From an uncultured Acetatifactor sp. (GTDB taxonomy: Bacteria; Bacillota; Clostridia; Lachnospirales; Lachnospiraceae): DNA of 64,000 nucleotides. This document shows, in pieces, positions 8,296 through 18,773 of this stretch; within the stretch, counting starts at the first letter, position 1; the number at the start of each line of letters is the position of its first letter. The translations under genes were made by a program, and so were the position numbers. The stretch lies in the NCBI GenBank assembly GCA_947581865.1, contig CANPWA010000001.1:1-64000 (forward strand), in the 5' to 3' direction. Below the pieces are notes generated by a model that was not told the origin of the DNA, did no database searches, and saw nothing but the letters and a program-made list of their open reading frames with translations.

Positions 8296-9906
8296 TTAAT
8301 GACCCTGGTGTTTGTGTTCCAGGGCTGCGCTCACAAAGCCCTTAAACAGGGGATGGGGGCGGTTGGGTCTGGACTTTAATTCGGGATGACCCTGGGTTGC
8401 CACATAGAAAGGATGCTCTGTGAGTTCGCACATCTCCACGATGCGTCCGTCAGGGGAGGTTCCGGAGAGGCGCAGCCCTTTTTCCGTCAGCGCGGCGCGG
8501 AAGTCGTTGTTGACCTCGTAGCGGTGGCGGTGTCTCTCGTGGATGGTCTCCTGACCGTAGAGCTGATACGCCCGGGACTCTTTGTCCAGCACGCAGGGGT
8601 AAGAGCCGAGCCGCAGGGTTCCGCCGATGTCCTCCACGCCGTTCTGGTCCGGCATCAGCGCGATCACGGGATGGGTGGTGGAAGGATCCAGCTCAATGCT
8701 GTGGGCGTCGTTGTAGCCCAGTACATTGCGGGCGTATTCGACGATGGTGAGCTGCATGCCCAGGCAGAGCCCCAGGAAGGGAACGGCGTGGGTGCGGGCA
8801 TAGTTGATGGCGTAGATCTTGCCGTCGATGCCCCGGGAGCCGAAACCTCCGGGAACGAGGATGCCGTTGCAGTCTCCCAGCAGTTCTTCCACATTTTCGT
8901 TAGTGACGGTCTCGGAGTCGATCCATTTGATATTTACGGTGGTATGGTTGGTGATGCCTCCGTGTTTTAATGCCTCCACCACGCTGATGTAGGCGTCGTG
9001 GAGCGCCACATATTTTCCCACAAGGGCAATCTTCACTTCATCGGTTGGATGGCGCAGATCATCCACCATCTTGATCCAGTCGGTCAGATCGGGCTTTGGG
9101 CAGTCCAAATGGAGACATTCGCACGCCGCCTGCGCCAACTGTTCTTTTTCCATGGCGAGGGGCGCCTCATACAAATATTCCACATCCAGATTTTGCAGTA
9201 CATGCTTGCTGGGCACATTGCAGAATAAGGCGATCTTGTCCTTGATGCCCTGGTTCAGGGGATGCTCGCTGCGGCAGACGATGATATCGGGCTGCAGTCC
9301 CATGCCCTGTAAATCTTTGACGCTTGCCTGGGTGGGTTTGGTCTTTAACTCCTCCGAGGCGTGGAGATAGGGGATGAGTGTCACATGGATCAGAATGGCG
9401 TTTTCATGCCCCACTTCATGTTGGAACTGACGAATGGACTCTAAGAAAGGCTGGCTTTCGATATCGCCCACGGTGCCGCCCACCTCGATGATGGCAATGC
9501 GCATGTCGGAATCGGTGAAGTTGCGGTAGAAGCGGCTTTTGATCTCATTGGTGATATGGGGGATGACCTGAACGGTGCCGCCGCCGTAATCTCCGCGTCT
9601 CTCTTTCTGGAGCACGGACCAGTAGACCTTTCCGGTGGTGACGTTGGAGTTTTTGTCCAGGCTCTCATCGATAAAACGCTCATAGTGCCCCAGATCCAGG
9701 TCGGTCTCCGCACCGTCGTCGGTGACGAAGACTTCGCCGTGCTGGATGGGATTCATGGTGCCGGGATCCATATTGATGTAGGGGTCAAATTTCTGCATGG
9801 TGACCTTGAAGCCCCTTGCTTTCAGCAATCTTCCCAGGGAAGCTGCCGTGATGCCTTTTCCCAGACCGGAGACCACGCCTCCTGTCACGAATACATATTT
9901 AACCAT
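8296..9906 (-). CDS. pyrG: CTP synthase
   Basis: Makes CTP from UTP, ATP and glutamine, the last step of pyrimidine nucleotide synthesis, in the cytoplasm. 536 residues, the usual family length. The N-terminal synthetase domain has [16 protein letters not shown] and the Mg/UTP region DPGTMNP...[23 protein letters not shown]. The C-terminal class I glutamine amidotransferase domain has [10 protein letters not shown] with the nucleophile Cys, and the His-x-Glu end [11 protein letters not shown]. The frame is open to 10101, but MVKYVF at 9906 is the conserved N-terminus and has GAGGG upstream. It follows the DUF1846 gene on the minus strand. A promoter and a terminator-like hairpin sit in the 200-base leader, suggesting attenuation by the pyrimidine supply. 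Confidence 0.97.
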   Translation of the reverse strand: MVKYVFVTGGVVSGLGKGITAASLGRLLKARGFKVTMQKFDPYINMDPGTMNPIQHGEVFVTDDGAETDLDLGHYERFIDESLDKNSNVTTGKVYWSVLQKERRGDYGGGTVQVIPHITNEIKSRFYRNFTDSDMRIAIIEVGGTVGDIESQPFLESIRQFQHEVGHENAILIHVTLIPYLHASEELKTKPTQASVKDLQGMGLQPDIIVCRSEHPLNQGIKDKIALFCNVPSKHVLQNLDVEYLYEAPLAMEKEQLAQAACECLHLDCPKPDLTDWIKMVDDLRHPTDEVKIALVGKYVALHDAYISVVEALKHGGITNHTTVNIKWIDSETVTNENVEELLGDCNGILVPGGFGSRGIDGKIYAINYARTHAVPFLGLCLGMQLTIVEYARNVLGYNDAHSIELDPSTTHPVIALMPDQNGVEDIGGTLRLGSYPCVLDKESRAYQLYGQETIHERHRHRYEVNNDFRAALTEKGLRLSGTSPDGRIVEMCELTEHPFYVATQGHPELKSRPNRPHPLFKGFVSAALEHKHQGH

Positions 9907-10005
9907 ATTTTCCCTCATTTCTGCGCTGCGTTTTGCGCATGATGCAATGTCCGTGCCGCAGCGCAGACACAGACTTGTTTTCCTTATCTGCCAAGACCGT
10001 AAATA

Positions 10006-10050
10006 CAAAAAAAGAGCGAGACTCACCCCTGCGGGGAGCGCCTTCGCTCT
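10006..10050 (-). terminator. Terminator-like hairpin in the pyrG leader (probable attenuator)
   Basis: On the minus strand AGAGCGA (10050-10044) pairs with TCGCTCT (10019-10013), enclosing a GC-rich CTCCCCGCAGGGG segment, and is followed by a run of T (10012 downward). It lies about 100 bases before pyrG and about 16 bases after the predicted start site of the promoter at 10074-10101. It could serve as terminator of the DUF1846 gene, as pyrG attenuator, or both. Confidence 0.8.
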
Positions 10051-10073
10051 GATAAGCATTTTATTATTTTTTA

Positions 10074-10101
10074 ATCTTACCACAGAATGGCGGAATGTCA
10101 A
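10074..10101 (-). promoter_or_regulatory. Putative sigma-A promoter for pyrG
   Basis: On the minus strand perfect TTGACA (10101-10096), a 16-base spacer and TAAGAT (10079-10074). It starts just past the DUF1846 stop codon and fires into the leader hairpin. Confidence 0.65.
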
Positions 10102-10106
10102 ACAAT

Positions 10107-11591
10107 TTATTTATGGTAAAGCTTCTGCGTCTGATATTCCGGTTCACAGGTAAGATTCACACCCAGTTTGCGGAATACATTTTTATCCACCTGTGACAGT
10201 ATGACGCTGGAGTGGACTTCGGCATTTTTCAGATGCTGCAGCTGCTCCATGGCGAGCTTTGCCTTTTCGTCCGTGGCGGCGCAGATGGACAGTGCGATCA
10301 GAACCTCGTCCGTGTGCAGGCGGGGATTTTTGTTGCGCAGATGGCAGACTTTCAGATTTTGAATGGGTTCAATGATGGTGGGGGAGATGAGTTGTACCTC
10401 ATCGTCAATGCCCGCCAGCGCCTTCAGTGCATTTAAAAGCAGCGCCGAGGACGCTCCCAGAAGCTCGCTGGTTTTGCCGGTGATGATCCGGCCGTCGGTC
10501 AGTTCCATTGCCGCGGCAGGTTCCCCGGTTGTGGCAGCTTTTACCTTTGCAGCACTTATGACAGGTCTGTCATCTGTGGTGATGGCGGCTTGTTTCATCA
10601 AAAGCTCTATCTTTAAAAGCTGCTCGTCATCTGCGGTTCCCTGGCGTTTCTGGCAGAGCGTGTTGTAGTATCTGCGGATGATCTCCTGTTTTGCCGCCAG
10701 CTGCACGGCTTCGTCGTCCACGATGCCGTAGCCCGCCATGTTGACACCCATGTCAGTAGGAGATTTGTAGGGGCATTCGCCCATGATTTTTTCAAACATC
10801 GCGCGCAGCACGGGAAAAACTTCCACGTCCCGGTTGTAATTGATGGTGGTCTCATTGTACGCTTCCAGATGGAAAGGGTCGATCATATTCACATCATTTA
10901 AGTCTGCCGTGGCAGCCTCATAGGCGAGGTTTACCGGGTGTTTGAGAGGAATGTTCCAGATGGGGAAAGTCTCATATTTGGCATAGCCTGCCGTAATGCC
11001 TCTTCTGTATTCATGATAGAGCTGGGAGAGGCAGGTAGCCATTTTACCGCTGCCCGGTCCGGGGGCGGTGATCACCACCAAAGACCGGGTGGTCTCTATG
11101 TATTCGTTCCTGCCGTATCCCTCGTCGCTGACGATCAGAGGGATATTGTAGGGGTAGCCTTCGATGGGATAGTGCCGGTATACCTTCATGCCCAAAGATT
11201 CCAGCTTTTTCTGGTAAGCGATGGCGCTGGGCTGTCCGGCGAACTGGGTCAGACAGACGCTTCCCACATATAGACCGTAACCGCGGAAAGCGTCGATCAG
11301 GCGCAGCACATCCAGATCGTAGGTGATCCCCAGATCGGAGCGAACTTTATTTTTTTCAATATCGGAGGCATTGATGACAATGACGATCTCCGCCTGGTCC
11401 TTGAGCTGCGCCAGCATATTGATCTTGCTGTCGGGCTTGAAACCGGGGAGAACGCGGGAAGCATGATAGTCGTCAAAAAGTTTTCCGCCAAACTCCAGAT
11501 AGAGTTTTCCGCCAAAGGCGGAAATCCGCTCCCTGATCTTCTCAGACTGCATGCGTAGATATTTTTCGTTGTCAAATCCTGTCTTTCCCAT
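10107..11591 (-). CDS. DUF1846 (UPF0371) family protein
   Basis: 494-residue cytoplasmic protein of the DUF1846 family, widespread in Firmicutes and actinobacteria, whose biochemical role is not established to my knowledge. The N-terminal third contains [20 protein letters not shown] and an [11 protein letters not shown] stretch typical of the family. A glycine-rich, P-loop-like [19 protein letters not shown] is at about residues 190-210. The C-terminal region ([24 protein letters not shown]) is also conserved. The open frame reaches 11636, but [11 protein letters not shown] at 11591 is preceded by GGAGGT at 7 bases and matches the usual N-terminus. It has its own promoter (11628-11656), divergent from ftsH. 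Confidence 0.88.
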   Translation of the reverse strand: MGKTGFDNEKYLRMQSEKIRERISAFGGKLYLEFGGKLFDDYHASRVLPGFKPDSKINMLAQLKDQAEIVIVINASDIEKNKVRSDLGITYDLDVLRLIDAFRGYGLYVGSVCLTQFAGQPSAIAYQKKLESLGMKVYRHYPIEGYPYNIPLIVSDEGYGRNEYIETTRSLVVITAPGPGSGKMATCLSQLYHEYRRGITAGYAKYETFPIWNIPLKHPVNLAYEAATADLNDVNMIDPFHLEAYNETTINYNRDVEVFPVLRAMFEKIMGECPYKSPTDMGVNMAGYGIVDDEAVQLAAKQEIIRRYYNTLCQKRQGTADDEQLLKIELLMKQAAITTDDRPVISAAKVKAATTGEPAAAMELTDGRIITGKTSELLGASSALLLNALKALAGIDDEVQLISPTIIEPIQNLKVCHLRNKNPRLHTDEVLIALSICAATDEKAKLAMEQLQHLKNAEVHSSVILSQVDKNVFRKLGVNLTCEPEYQTQKLYHK

Positions 11592-11627
11592 GAATGACCT
11601 CCGTTTAAATACAAATAATACTTGTTT

Positions 11628-11656
11628 ATCATACAAAAAAAATCGGTCAAAATCAA
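11628..11656 (-). promoter_or_regulatory. Putative promoter of the DUF1846 gene
   Basis: On the minus strand TTGATT (11656-11651), a 17-base spacer and TATGAT (11633-11628), about 35 bases before the start codon. Confidence 0.6.
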
Positions 11657-11702
11657 TGGGTAATTGACGGAATAATTTACTGAAGATTTAATATTTCTTT
11701 TA

Positions 11703-11731
11703 TTGATTTATGGCGTGAGTATCTTTATAAT
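11703..11731 (+). promoter_or_regulatory. Putative sigma-A promoter of ftsH
   Basis: TTGATT (11703-11708), a 17-base spacer and perfect TATAAT (11726-11731), 37 bases before the ftsH ATG. Divergent from the DUF1846 promoter. Confidence 0.7.
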
Positions 11732-11767
11732 GGACATATCGGCGTATAGCCGGGAAATGGAGTAATT

Positions 11768-13903
11768 ATGGATAATCGTCAGATGAATCAAAATAATAAC
11801 AATATGAATCGGGGAGGGCAGCCGCCCAGAAGACCGGGCGTGGGCGTGATCATCTTAGCGATGATCAGCTCGCTTTTGATCGTGATGCTTCTGTCAGGGC
11901 TGCTTTTGGGCAGCGGCAGGCAGGACGAAGTAGAGTATACAAAGTTTTTGCAGGATTTGAAGGATGACAAAGTACAGTCGGTTTTGGTCAATTATGAGAA
12001 ATCTTTGTTGAGTGTCACCCTAAAGTATGAGGACAACGGTAAAAATGAGTTGAAAGATCCCTTCACTGCCGCTCTTTTGGAACGGTACGGGGACCGGATC
12101 GTGCTGAGGGGCGAGACCTACACCACACGCATGATGGAGGATATGACCACATTGACCGCCCGCCTGGAGGATAAAGGAATCGAGGCGCAGCGCGTGGTAT
12201 CGGACAGCCGCTGGATGGACATCCTGCTGACCATTGTGCTTCCGCTGGTCCTGATTTGGATCTTGATGGGATTTATGTTCCGCAGGATGGGTGGGTCAGG
12301 AGGACCTTTGGGTGTGGGAAAGTCCACTGCCAAGGTTTATGTTCAGAAGGAGACCGGTGTCACCTTTAAGGATGTGGCAGGGGAGGATGAGGCGAAGGAG
12401 TCTCTGGTGGAAGTCGTGGATTTCCTTCATGATCCGGGGAAATATACGAAGATCGGTGCGAAGCTGCCCAAGGGCGCGCTGCTGGTGGGACCTCCCGGAA
12501 CGGGCAAGACTCTGTTGGCAAAAGCGGTTGCCGGAGAGGCGAAGGTGCCGTTCTTTTCCCTGACGGGTTCCGATTTTATTGAGATGTATGTGGGTGTCGG
12601 CGCAAGCCGTGTGAGGGATCTGTTTAAAGAGGCGACAAAAAACGCGCCCTGTATTGTTTTTATTGATGAGATCGATGCCATCGGGCGCAGCCGTGATAGC
12701 AAGTACGGCGGCAGCAATGAAGAACGGGAGCAGACATTGAATCAGCTCTTGTCGGAGATGGACGGTTTCGACAGTTCCAAAGGCATTCTGATCCTGGCTG
12801 CGACCAACCGTCCTGAGATTCTGGACAAGGCGCTTCTTCGCCCTGGGCGTTTTGACAGACGGATCATTGTGGATAAACCGGATCTGAAAGGTCGTGTGGA
12901 AATTTTAAAAGTTCATTCCAAAGACGTCAAGATGGACGAGAGCGTGAATCTTGAGGAGATCGCGCTGGCGACCAGCGGAGCGGTGGGTTCCGATCTTGCC
13001 AATATCATCAATGAGGCGGCGATTAACGCCGTCAAGGAGAAACGTGAGTTTGTCAATCAGCAGGATCTGTTTAGCGCGGTGGAAGTTGTGCTGGTGGGCA
13101 AGGAGAAAAAAGACCGTATCCTGAGTAAGGAAGAGCGTAAGATCGTGTCTTATCATGAGGTGGGGCATGCGCTGATCAGCGCTCTTCAGAAAAACTCCGA
13201 GCCTGTGCAGAAAATTACGATCGTCCCCCGCACCATGGGCGCACTGGGCTATGTCATGCAGGTGCCTGAGGAGGAAAAATATCTGAACACGGAGGCGGAA
13301 CTGAAGGATCTGCTGGTGAGTCTTGTGGGAGGACGCGCTGCGGAGGAGATTGTGTTTGATACAGTGACTACCGGCGCGGCAAACGATATTGAGAGGGCAA
13401 CCTCCATCGCCCGCAACATGGTTATCCGTTACGGTATGAGCAGGAGATTCGGGCTGGTCAGCTTAGCGACAGTGGAGAGTCAGTATCTGGAGGGTCGTGC
13501 TACGTTAAACTGCAGTGATGAGACGGCGGCAGAAATCGATGCGGAGGTTGTGGAAATCATTAAGGAAAGCTATAACCAGGCATTGGAAATGCTGCGGGAG
13601 AACCGGGATGTGATGGATAAACTGGCAGAATTTCTGATTGAGAAGGAGACCATCACCGGCAAAGAATTTATGAAGATTTTCCGGGAGGCAAAGGGATTGC
13701 CTGAGCCGGAGGAGAAGACGCCGGAGCGGAACGAACCGGAAAAGAAAGAGGCTGTTCCGGAACAGGAATCCCCTGTGGAAACACAAGTACAGGATTCCGG
13801 GGAAAAAGATTCCGGGGAAAAAGAGCCGGATTCCGGGGAAACTTTGCAGGATAAGACGGATGAGGATCCCCGGGGGCTTTTCTCCAACGGCAGACCGGAC
13901 TGA
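11768..13903 (+). CDS. ftsH: ATP-dependent zinc metalloprotease FtsH
   Basis: Membrane-bound AAA+ protease that degrades misfolded membrane proteins and short-lived regulators. 711 residues. The short N-terminal tail is rich in Asn and Pro. Transmembrane segment 1 is at ~26-48, the extracytoplasmic domain at ~50-148 and transmembrane segment 2 at ~150-171. The AAA domain has Walker A GPPGTGKT (241-248) and Walker B IVFIDEID (296-303), and the second region of homology includes [20 protein letters not shown]. The zinc site HEVGH (463-467) has Val where most FtsH have Ala. The C-terminal tail after ~640 is a low-complexity Pro/Glu/Ser stretch with an [13 protein letters not shown] repeat, longer than in many homologues. 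A GGAG ribosome binding site precedes the ATG. First gene of a long plus-strand run. Confidence 0.97.
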   Translation: MDNRQMNQNNNNMNRGGQPPRRPGVGVIILAMISSLLIVMLLSGLLLGSGRQDEVEYTKFLQDLKDDKVQSVLVNYEKSLLSVTLKYEDNGKNELKDPFTAALLERYGDRIVLRGETYTTRMMEDMTTLTARLEDKGIEAQRVVSDSRWMDILLTIVLPLVLIWILMGFMFRRMGGSGGPLGVGKSTAKVYVQKETGVTFKDVAGEDEAKESLVEVVDFLHDPGKYTKIGAKLPKGALLVGPPGTGKTLLAKAVAGEAKVPFFSLTGSDFIEMYVGVGASRVRDLFKEATKNAPCIVFIDEIDAIGRSRDSKYGGSNEEREQTLNQLLSEMDGFDSSKGILILAATNRPEILDKALLRPGRFDRRIIVDKPDLKGRVEILKVHSKDVKMDESVNLEEIALATSGAVGSDLANIINEAAINAVKEKREFVNQQDLFSAVEVVLVGKEKKDRILSKEERKIVSYHEVGHALISALQKNSEPVQKITIVPRTMGALGYVMQVPEEEKYLNTEAELKDLLVSLVGGRAAEEIVFDTVTTGAANDIERATSIARNMVIRYGMSRRFGLVSLATVESQYLEGRATLNCSDETAAEIDAEVVEIIKESYNQALEMLRENRDVMDKLAEFLIEKETITGKEFMKIFREAKGLPEPEEKTPERNEPEKKEAVPEQESPVETQVQDSGEKDSGEKEPDSGETLQDKTDEDPRGLFSNGRPD

Positions 13904-13937
13904 TATCCCGGACTGCCAACGGCGAGGAGATATCATT

Positions 13938-15854
13938 ATGTTTGACTTTCAGGAAGAATTGAGGCGTCTCCCCAAGGAGCCCGGAGTTTATATCATGAGG
14001 GATAAAAACGACGGTATTCTGTATGTGGGAAAGGCGGTCAATCTGCATAATCGGGTGCGCTCCTATTTTCGGGAGAATATTGGAAGGGGTCCGGCTATTG
14101 ACAGGATGGTATCTCTGATAGCGCGCTTTGAGTATATTGTGACGGACTCCGAGCTGGAGGCGCTGGTACTGGAGAATAATCTGATCAAGGAGCATTCTCC
14201 CAAGTACAATACGCTCCTGAAAGATGATAAGACGTATCCTTATATCAAGGTGTCTGTGGGGGAGGACTTTCCCCGTATTTCTTTTTCCCGTTCCATGAAA
14301 AAAGATAAATCCAAGTATTTCGGACCCTACACCAGCGCGGCAGCGGTAAAAGATACCATAGAGCTGTTAAATAAATTGTATCAGCTGCGCACCTGTAACC
14401 GGGTGCTGCCCAGAGATATCGGTCTGGAGCGCCCCTGCCTGAATTATCATATCAGGCAGTGTCTGGCTCCCTGTCAGGGTTATGTGGACAGAGAGCAGTA
14501 CAGAAAGCAGGTGGAGGGCGCGTTGTCCTTTTTAAACGGTAATTACAGTCCCATTTTAAAAGATCTGGAGAATAAGATGAAATCCGCCGCAGAATCCATG
14601 GAGTTTGAGGAGGCGGCGCGATACAGGGATCTGTACAACAGTGTGAGATCAGTAGCCCAAAAGCAGAAGATCACGGACAGTGCAGGGGAGGATAAGGATG
14701 TCATCGCCCTCTATCAGGATGAGAGAGAGGCGGTAGTCCAGGTGTTTTTTGTGCGGGACGGAAAGATGATCGGCAGAGAACACTACTATATGACAAATGT
14801 GTCGGAAAATGACGGGGCGGGTATCCTGCAGGAGTTTGTGAAGCAGTTCTACGCGGGAACGCCGTTTATCCCCCGGGAGCTGATGCTTCAATACGAGATT
14901 GAAGATCTTCCGCTCATTGAAAAGTGGCTTTCGGAGCGCAGGGGCAGCCGCGTCTATCTGAGAGTGCCCAAGATTGGCAGCAAGGAAAAGCTGGTGGAGC
15001 TGGCGGCACAGAATGCCAAACTGATCCTGTCCCAGGACAGAGAGAGGCTCAAGAGGGAAGAGGGGCGCACGATAGGTGCGGTGAAGGAGATTGCGGAGAT
15101 TTTGGGGCTTGCGCATGTTGAGCGAATGGAGGCCTTCGATATATCCAACACCAACGGTTTTGAAAACGTCGGCTCCATGGTAGTCTATGAAAAGGGGAGA
15201 CCAAAACGCAGCGATTATCGGAAATTCCGTATCAGAAGCGTGACGGGGCCGGATGACTATGCCTGCATGAAAGAGGTGCTGACCCGCCGGTTTGTCCACG
15301 GTATGGAGGAGAGCAGACAGCTTCGGGAGAAGGAGCTGGATAAAGAATTTGGCAGTTTTACCCGGTTTCCGGATCTGCTTTTGATGGACGGAGGCAAAGG
15401 GCAGGTGAACATCGCTTTGGAAGTATTGGAGGAGCTTCGGATCTCTATTCCGGTCTGCGGTATGGTCAAGGACGACAATCATCGCACCCGGGGGCTTTAT
15501 TATAATAATGTAGAACTTCCCATCGACACACATTCGGAAGGGTTTAAACTGATCACCCGTATTCAGGACGAGGCGCACCGGTTTGCGATAGAATATCACC
15601 GTTCCCTGCGCAGTAAAGCGCAGGTGAGATCCCTGCTGGACGAAATTCCCGGAGTGGGGGAGACAAGGAGAAAGGCATTGATGCGGCATTTTAAGTCCTT
15701 GGAGGAAATTGGCAATGCGTCCAGGGAGGAGCTTCTTAAGCTGCCCGAATTAAATGAGCGGACGGTCGATGAAATCCTGAAATTCTTTCGGGAACGGCGG
15801 GAGGGGAAAGCCCTGGAGGATATGCCTTTTATTGACAAAGGGCTGCCGGAATGA
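13938..15854 (+). CDS. uvrC: Excinuclease ABC subunit C
   Basis: Makes the dual incisions in nucleotide excision repair as part of UvrABC. 638 residues. The N-terminal GIY-YIG nuclease domain has [19 protein letters not shown]. The UVR domain ([20 protein letters not shown]) follows at ~200-230 for UvrB contact. The C-terminal RNase H-like nuclease domain ([48 protein letters not shown]) is followed by a helix-hairpin-helix end ([19 protein letters not shown]). The frame is open from 13860, inside ftsH, but MFDFQEEL at 13938 is the conserved start with GGCGAGGAGA upstream. Transcribed with ftsH 34 bases behind it. Confidence 0.97.
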   Translation: MFDFQEELRRLPKEPGVYIMRDKNDGILYVGKAVNLHNRVRSYFRENIGRGPAIDRMVSLIARFEYIVTDSELEALVLENNLIKEHSPKYNTLLKDDKTYPYIKVSVGEDFPRISFSRSMKKDKSKYFGPYTSAAAVKDTIELLNKLYQLRTCNRVLPRDIGLERPCLNYHIRQCLAPCQGYVDREQYRKQVEGALSFLNGNYSPILKDLENKMKSAAESMEFEEAARYRDLYNSVRSVAQKQKITDSAGEDKDVIALYQDEREAVVQVFFVRDGKMIGREHYYMTNVSENDGAGILQEFVKQFYAGTPFIPRELMLQYEIEDLPLIEKWLSERRGSRVYLRVPKIGSKEKLVELAAQNAKLILSQDRERLKREEGRTIGAVKEIAEILGLAHVERMEAFDISNTNGFENVGSMVVYEKGRPKRSDYRKFRIRSVTGPDDYACMKEVLTRRFVHGMEESRQLREKELDKEFGSFTRFPDLLLMDGGKGQVNIALEVLEELRISIPVCGMVKDDNHRTRGLYYNNVELPIDTHSEGFKLITRIQDEAHRFAIEYHRSLRSKAQVRSLLDEIPGVGETRRKALMRHFKSLEEIGNASREELLKLPELNERTVDEILKFFRERREGKALEDMPFIDKGLPE

Positions 15855-15903
15855 TAGACTTTTAAAAATAACAAAGGTGCAGATGACGCAGAATGGAGAG
15901 GGT

Positions 15904-16851
15904 ATGGCGAGTGTAAGTCTTAACAGTGTGATCGAGAAGATGAATCTGAAAAATCTGACTCCGGAGATTGATCTGAAAAAAAAGCGTATTACGCTGGCGG
16001 AGGTCAATCGTCCGGCCTTGCCGCTTGCGGGATATTTTGAGAACTTTGCCGCTTCCAGGATGCAGATCATCGGTTTTGTGGAGACTGCATATATGGAAGG
16101 GCTCACGGTGGAGCAGAAGCATGATATTTATGAAAAGCTCCTCTCCTATGAGATTCCCTGTATTGTGTTCTGCCGCGAGATACAACCCGATGAAATTTTT
16201 TTGGAGACAGCCATACGGAATCAGGTTCCCATTCTCATGACCAGTAAATCCACCTCCTCCTTTATGGCTGAGATCATCCGATGGCTCAGCGTAAAGCTTG
16301 CCCCCTGTATTTCCGTTCATGGCGTCCTGATGGATATCTATGGAATCGGGGTGCTGATCACGGGGGAGAGCGGTATCGGTAAGTCCGAGGCGGCTTTGGA
16401 GTTGATCAAGAGAGGGCACCGTCTGGTGACGGACGATGTGGTGGAGCTCCGGAAGGTCAGCGATGATACCCTGGTGGGTTCCGCGCCGGATATCACCAAG
16501 CATTTTATCGAGCTGCGGGGTATCGGTATCGTGGATGTGAAGGCACTGTTCGGTGCGGCTGCCGTGATGGATACCCAGCAGGTAAATATGGTCATCCGGC
16601 TGGAGGACTGGGATAAGGACAAAGAATATGACAGGCTGGGGCTGGAGGAGAATTATACGGAGTATCTGGGAAACAAAGTAGTATGCCATACACTTCCCAT
16701 ACGTCCCGGGCGGAATCTTGCGATCATATGCGAGTCGGCAGCGGCTAATCACCGGCAGAAACAGATGGGGTACAATGCCGCTAAGGAGCTTTACGCGAGA
16801 GTGCAGAATTCTTTGGCAAAGAGAAGGGAAGAGGACGAGGAAGATGAGTAA
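15904..16851 (+). CDS. hprK: HPr kinase/phosphorylase
   Basis: Bifunctional enzyme that phosphorylates HPr and Crh on Ser46 at high glycolytic flux and removes the phosphate when flux falls. It is the sensor of carbon catabolite control in low-GC Gram-positives. 315 residues. The N-terminal domain begins SVSLNSVIEKMNLKNLTPEI. The C-terminal kinase domain has P-loop GESGIGKSE, preceded by VHGVLMDIYGIGVLITG, and the HPrK signature LRGIGIVDVKALFGAAAV. ATG 15904 has GGAGAGGG just upstream; an alternative in-frame ATG is at 15883. It overlaps the glucokinase start by 8 bases, so the two are translationally coupled. A likely substrate, the Crh-like protein, lies 3.7 kb downstream in the same run. 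Confidence 0.96.
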   Translation: MASVSLNSVIEKMNLKNLTPEIDLKKKRITLAEVNRPALPLAGYFENFAASRMQIIGFVETAYMEGLTVEQKHDIYEKLLSYEIPCIVFCREIQPDEIFLETAIRNQVPILMTSKSTSSFMAEIIRWLSVKLAPCISVHGVLMDIYGIGVLITGESGIGKSEAALELIKRGHRLVTDDVVELRKVSDDTLVGSAPDITKHFIELRGIGIVDVKALFGAAAVMDTQQVNMVIRLEDWDKDKEYDRLGLEENYTEYLGNKVVCHTLPIRPGRNLAIICESAAANHRQKQMGYNAAKELYARVQNSLAKRREEDEEDE

Positions 16852-17791
16852 ATATGCTTTTGGAGTGGATATCGGCGGAACTACTGTCAAGATGGGGCTT
16901 TTTGACCGGGACGGCTGTGTGCTGGACAAATGGGAGATCCCTACCGTGAAGGACAATGACGGTGCGGCGATCCTGCCGGATATTGCGGAGAGTATCCGTG
17001 CCAAGATGAAAGAGAAGGGGATCTCAGAGGGGGACATTGCGGGGATCGGAGTGGGAGCCCCGGGGGCTGTGGACGACAAGGGTACGCTGGTAGGCGGCGC
17101 AGTGAATCTGGGCTGGGGCGTATTCAATATTCCCAAAGTGTTAAACGCCTATCTGGATGTACCCGTGAAAGCGACCAACGATGCCAACGCGGCGGCTTTC
17201 GGCGAAATGTGGCAGGGCGGCGGAAAGGGTTATGATAATATGGTCGCCGTGACGCTGGGGACCGGAGTGGGCGGCGGAATCATTGTGGACGGTCAGATCG
17301 TTGCCGGCGCGGCAGGCGCGGGCGGAGAGATCGGACATATTCATATAGAAGACAACGAAACGGAGCCCTGCGGCTGTAAGAACAAAGGCTGTCTGGAGCA
17401 GTATGCCTCGGCAACGGGAATTGTGCGTCTGGCGAAGCGCAGACTGGCGAAGGATGACAGTGCAAGCCTGCTGCGGGATGAAACCATCACTGCGAAGGCG
17501 GTGTTTGATGCGGTTAAGGCAGGCGATGGGGTGGCGATAGAGATTGCGGAGCAGTTCGGGGAGTATCTGGGAAAGGGGCTTGCCGCGGTGGCGGCAGTGG
17601 TAAATCCGGAGGTGTTTGTCATTGGCGGCGGCGTGTCCAAAGCGGGAGAGATTCTTCTCACCTATATAGAGCCTTCCTTTCAGAAATATGTGTTCAGCGC
17701 GTGCAGAAATGTGAAGTTTGCTCTGGCGACTTTGGGAAATGATGCCGGCATTTACGGTGCGGCAGGGTTAATACTGCGGGAAGATGTATAA
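16844..17791 (+). CDS. glcK: ROK family glucokinase
   Basis: ATP-dependent phosphorylation of glucose (or a related hexose) to glucose 6-phosphate in the cytoplasm. 315 residues. The N-terminal phosphate-binding motif is DIGGTTVKMG, followed by GVGAPGAVD and ATNDANAAAFGE with the catalytic Asp. The ROK signature spans GTGVGGGIIVDGQIVAG to AGGEIGHI, with the zinc cluster CGCKNKGCLEQYAS. It starts at ATG 16844 inside the hprK stop region, so HprK and glucokinase are made together. This is sensible because both act at the entry of glycolysis. The frame is open further upstream but only in the hprK shadow. Confidence 0.95.
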   Translation: MSKYAFGVDIGGTTVKMGLFDRDGCVLDKWEIPTVKDNDGAAILPDIAESIRAKMKEKGISEGDIAGIGVGAPGAVDDKGTLVGGAVNLGWGVFNIPKVLNAYLDVPVKATNDANAAAFGEMWQGGGKGYDNMVAVTLGTGVGGGIIVDGQIVAGAAGAGGEIGHIHIEDNETEPCGCKNKGCLEQYASATGIVRLAKRRLAKDDSASLLRDETITAKAVFDAVKAGDGVAIEIAEQFGEYLGKGLAAVAAVVNPEVFVIGGGVSKAGEILLTYIEPSFQKYVFSACRNVKFALATLGNDAGIYGAAGLILREDV

Positions 17792-17827
17792 TATGATTAA
17801 GAGAGTATCTGAGAGAGGCAGTATTTT

Positions 17828-18742
17828 ATGTTGAGCAGTGCGATATTGGAGACCCTTAGAATTTATGTTCCGGAGGATGCCATTCATCTGCAGGAACCTA
17901 TGGCGGCACATACTACTTTTCGGGTGGGCGGCCCGGCGGATTGTCTCATAGAGATGGAAAATGCGGATCAGCTTCAAAAAGTACAGCGCTATCTGTATCA
18001 GATCGAATATCCTTTTACCGTTGTAGGGAACGGCAGTAATCTGCTGGTCAGCGACAAAGGTTATCAGGGGATCGTGCTGCAGATCGGCAGCAGGATGAAT
18101 CATATTTCTGTAGAGGGGAATGTGATCGTGGCACAGGCGGGAGCCACCATGGCGCAGGTTGCCGCGGCGGCGTGGAAACATTCCCTGACCGGTCTGGAAT
18201 TTGCCTCCGGGATTCCCGGAACCGTGGGCGGCGGCGTGGTGATGAACGCGGGAGCCTATGGCGGAGAGCTGGCGCAGGTGGTGACGCATGTTCAGGTTCT
18301 CAACAGGGACAGTGAATTCTGGAATTTGGATAACGACACCATGGAATTTGGTTATCGTAAGAGTACGATCCGCAGACAGCCCTTTATCGTGACGGAAGTT
18401 ACTTTTGAACTGACGCCCGGAGATCCTCAGGCGATCAGGGGTAAGATGGAGGAACTGGCAGTTAAGAGGCGGGAAAAACAGCCGCTGGAATTTCCCAGCG
18501 CAGGCAGCACCTTCAAACGCCCCGAAGGATATTTCGCGGGAGAACTCATCATGAATGCGGGAATGCGCGGTTTTCAGGTGGGCGGCGCCAGGGTATCGGA
18601 TAAGCATTGCGGCTTTGTCGTCAATATGGGAAATGCCACGGCTGCGGATATAATAGACGTGATATGGGAGATAGAAGAAAGGGTCAAAGAGCGTTTTGGA
18701 GTGAAACTGGAGCCGGAGGTAGTTTTTTTAGGAGAGTTTTGA
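17828..18742 (+). CDS. murB: UDP-N-acetylenolpyruvoylglucosamine reductase
   Basis: FAD/NADPH enzyme that makes UDP-N-acetylmuramic acid, the second step of the cytoplasmic peptidoglycan precursor pathway. 304 residues, type II MurB. Motifs are HTTFRVGGPADCLIE, VVGNGSNLLVSDKGY (FAD), GLEFASGIPGTVGGGVVMNAGAYGGE, the proton donor region EFPSAGSTFKRPEG, and AGMRGFQVGGARVSDKHCGF. It lies between glucokinase and rapZ at short spacing, as in many Firmicutes where murB precedes the rapZ-whiA block. Confidence 0.96.
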   Translation: MLSSAILETLRIYVPEDAIHLQEPMAAHTTFRVGGPADCLIEMENADQLQKVQRYLYQIEYPFTVVGNGSNLLVSDKGYQGIVLQIGSRMNHISVEGNVIVAQAGATMAQVAAAAWKHSLTGLEFASGIPGTVGGGVVMNAGAYGGELAQVVTHVQVLNRDSEFWNLDNDTMEFGYRKSTIRRQPFIVTEVTFELTPGDPQAIRGKMEELAVKRREKQPLEFPSAGSTFKRPEGYFAGELIMNAGMRGFQVGGARVSDKHCGFVVNMGNATAADIIDVIWEIEERVKERFGVKLEPEVVFLGEF

Positions 18743-18773
18743 AAATTTTTCAGGACAGGAAATCGAGGCGTGT

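Noticed and set aside
15862..17136. 424-codon minus-strand open frame opposite hprK and glucokinase
   Set aside because: Overlaps two unmistakable conserved genes, shows no recognisable motif and has no start signal. It is an antisense shadow.
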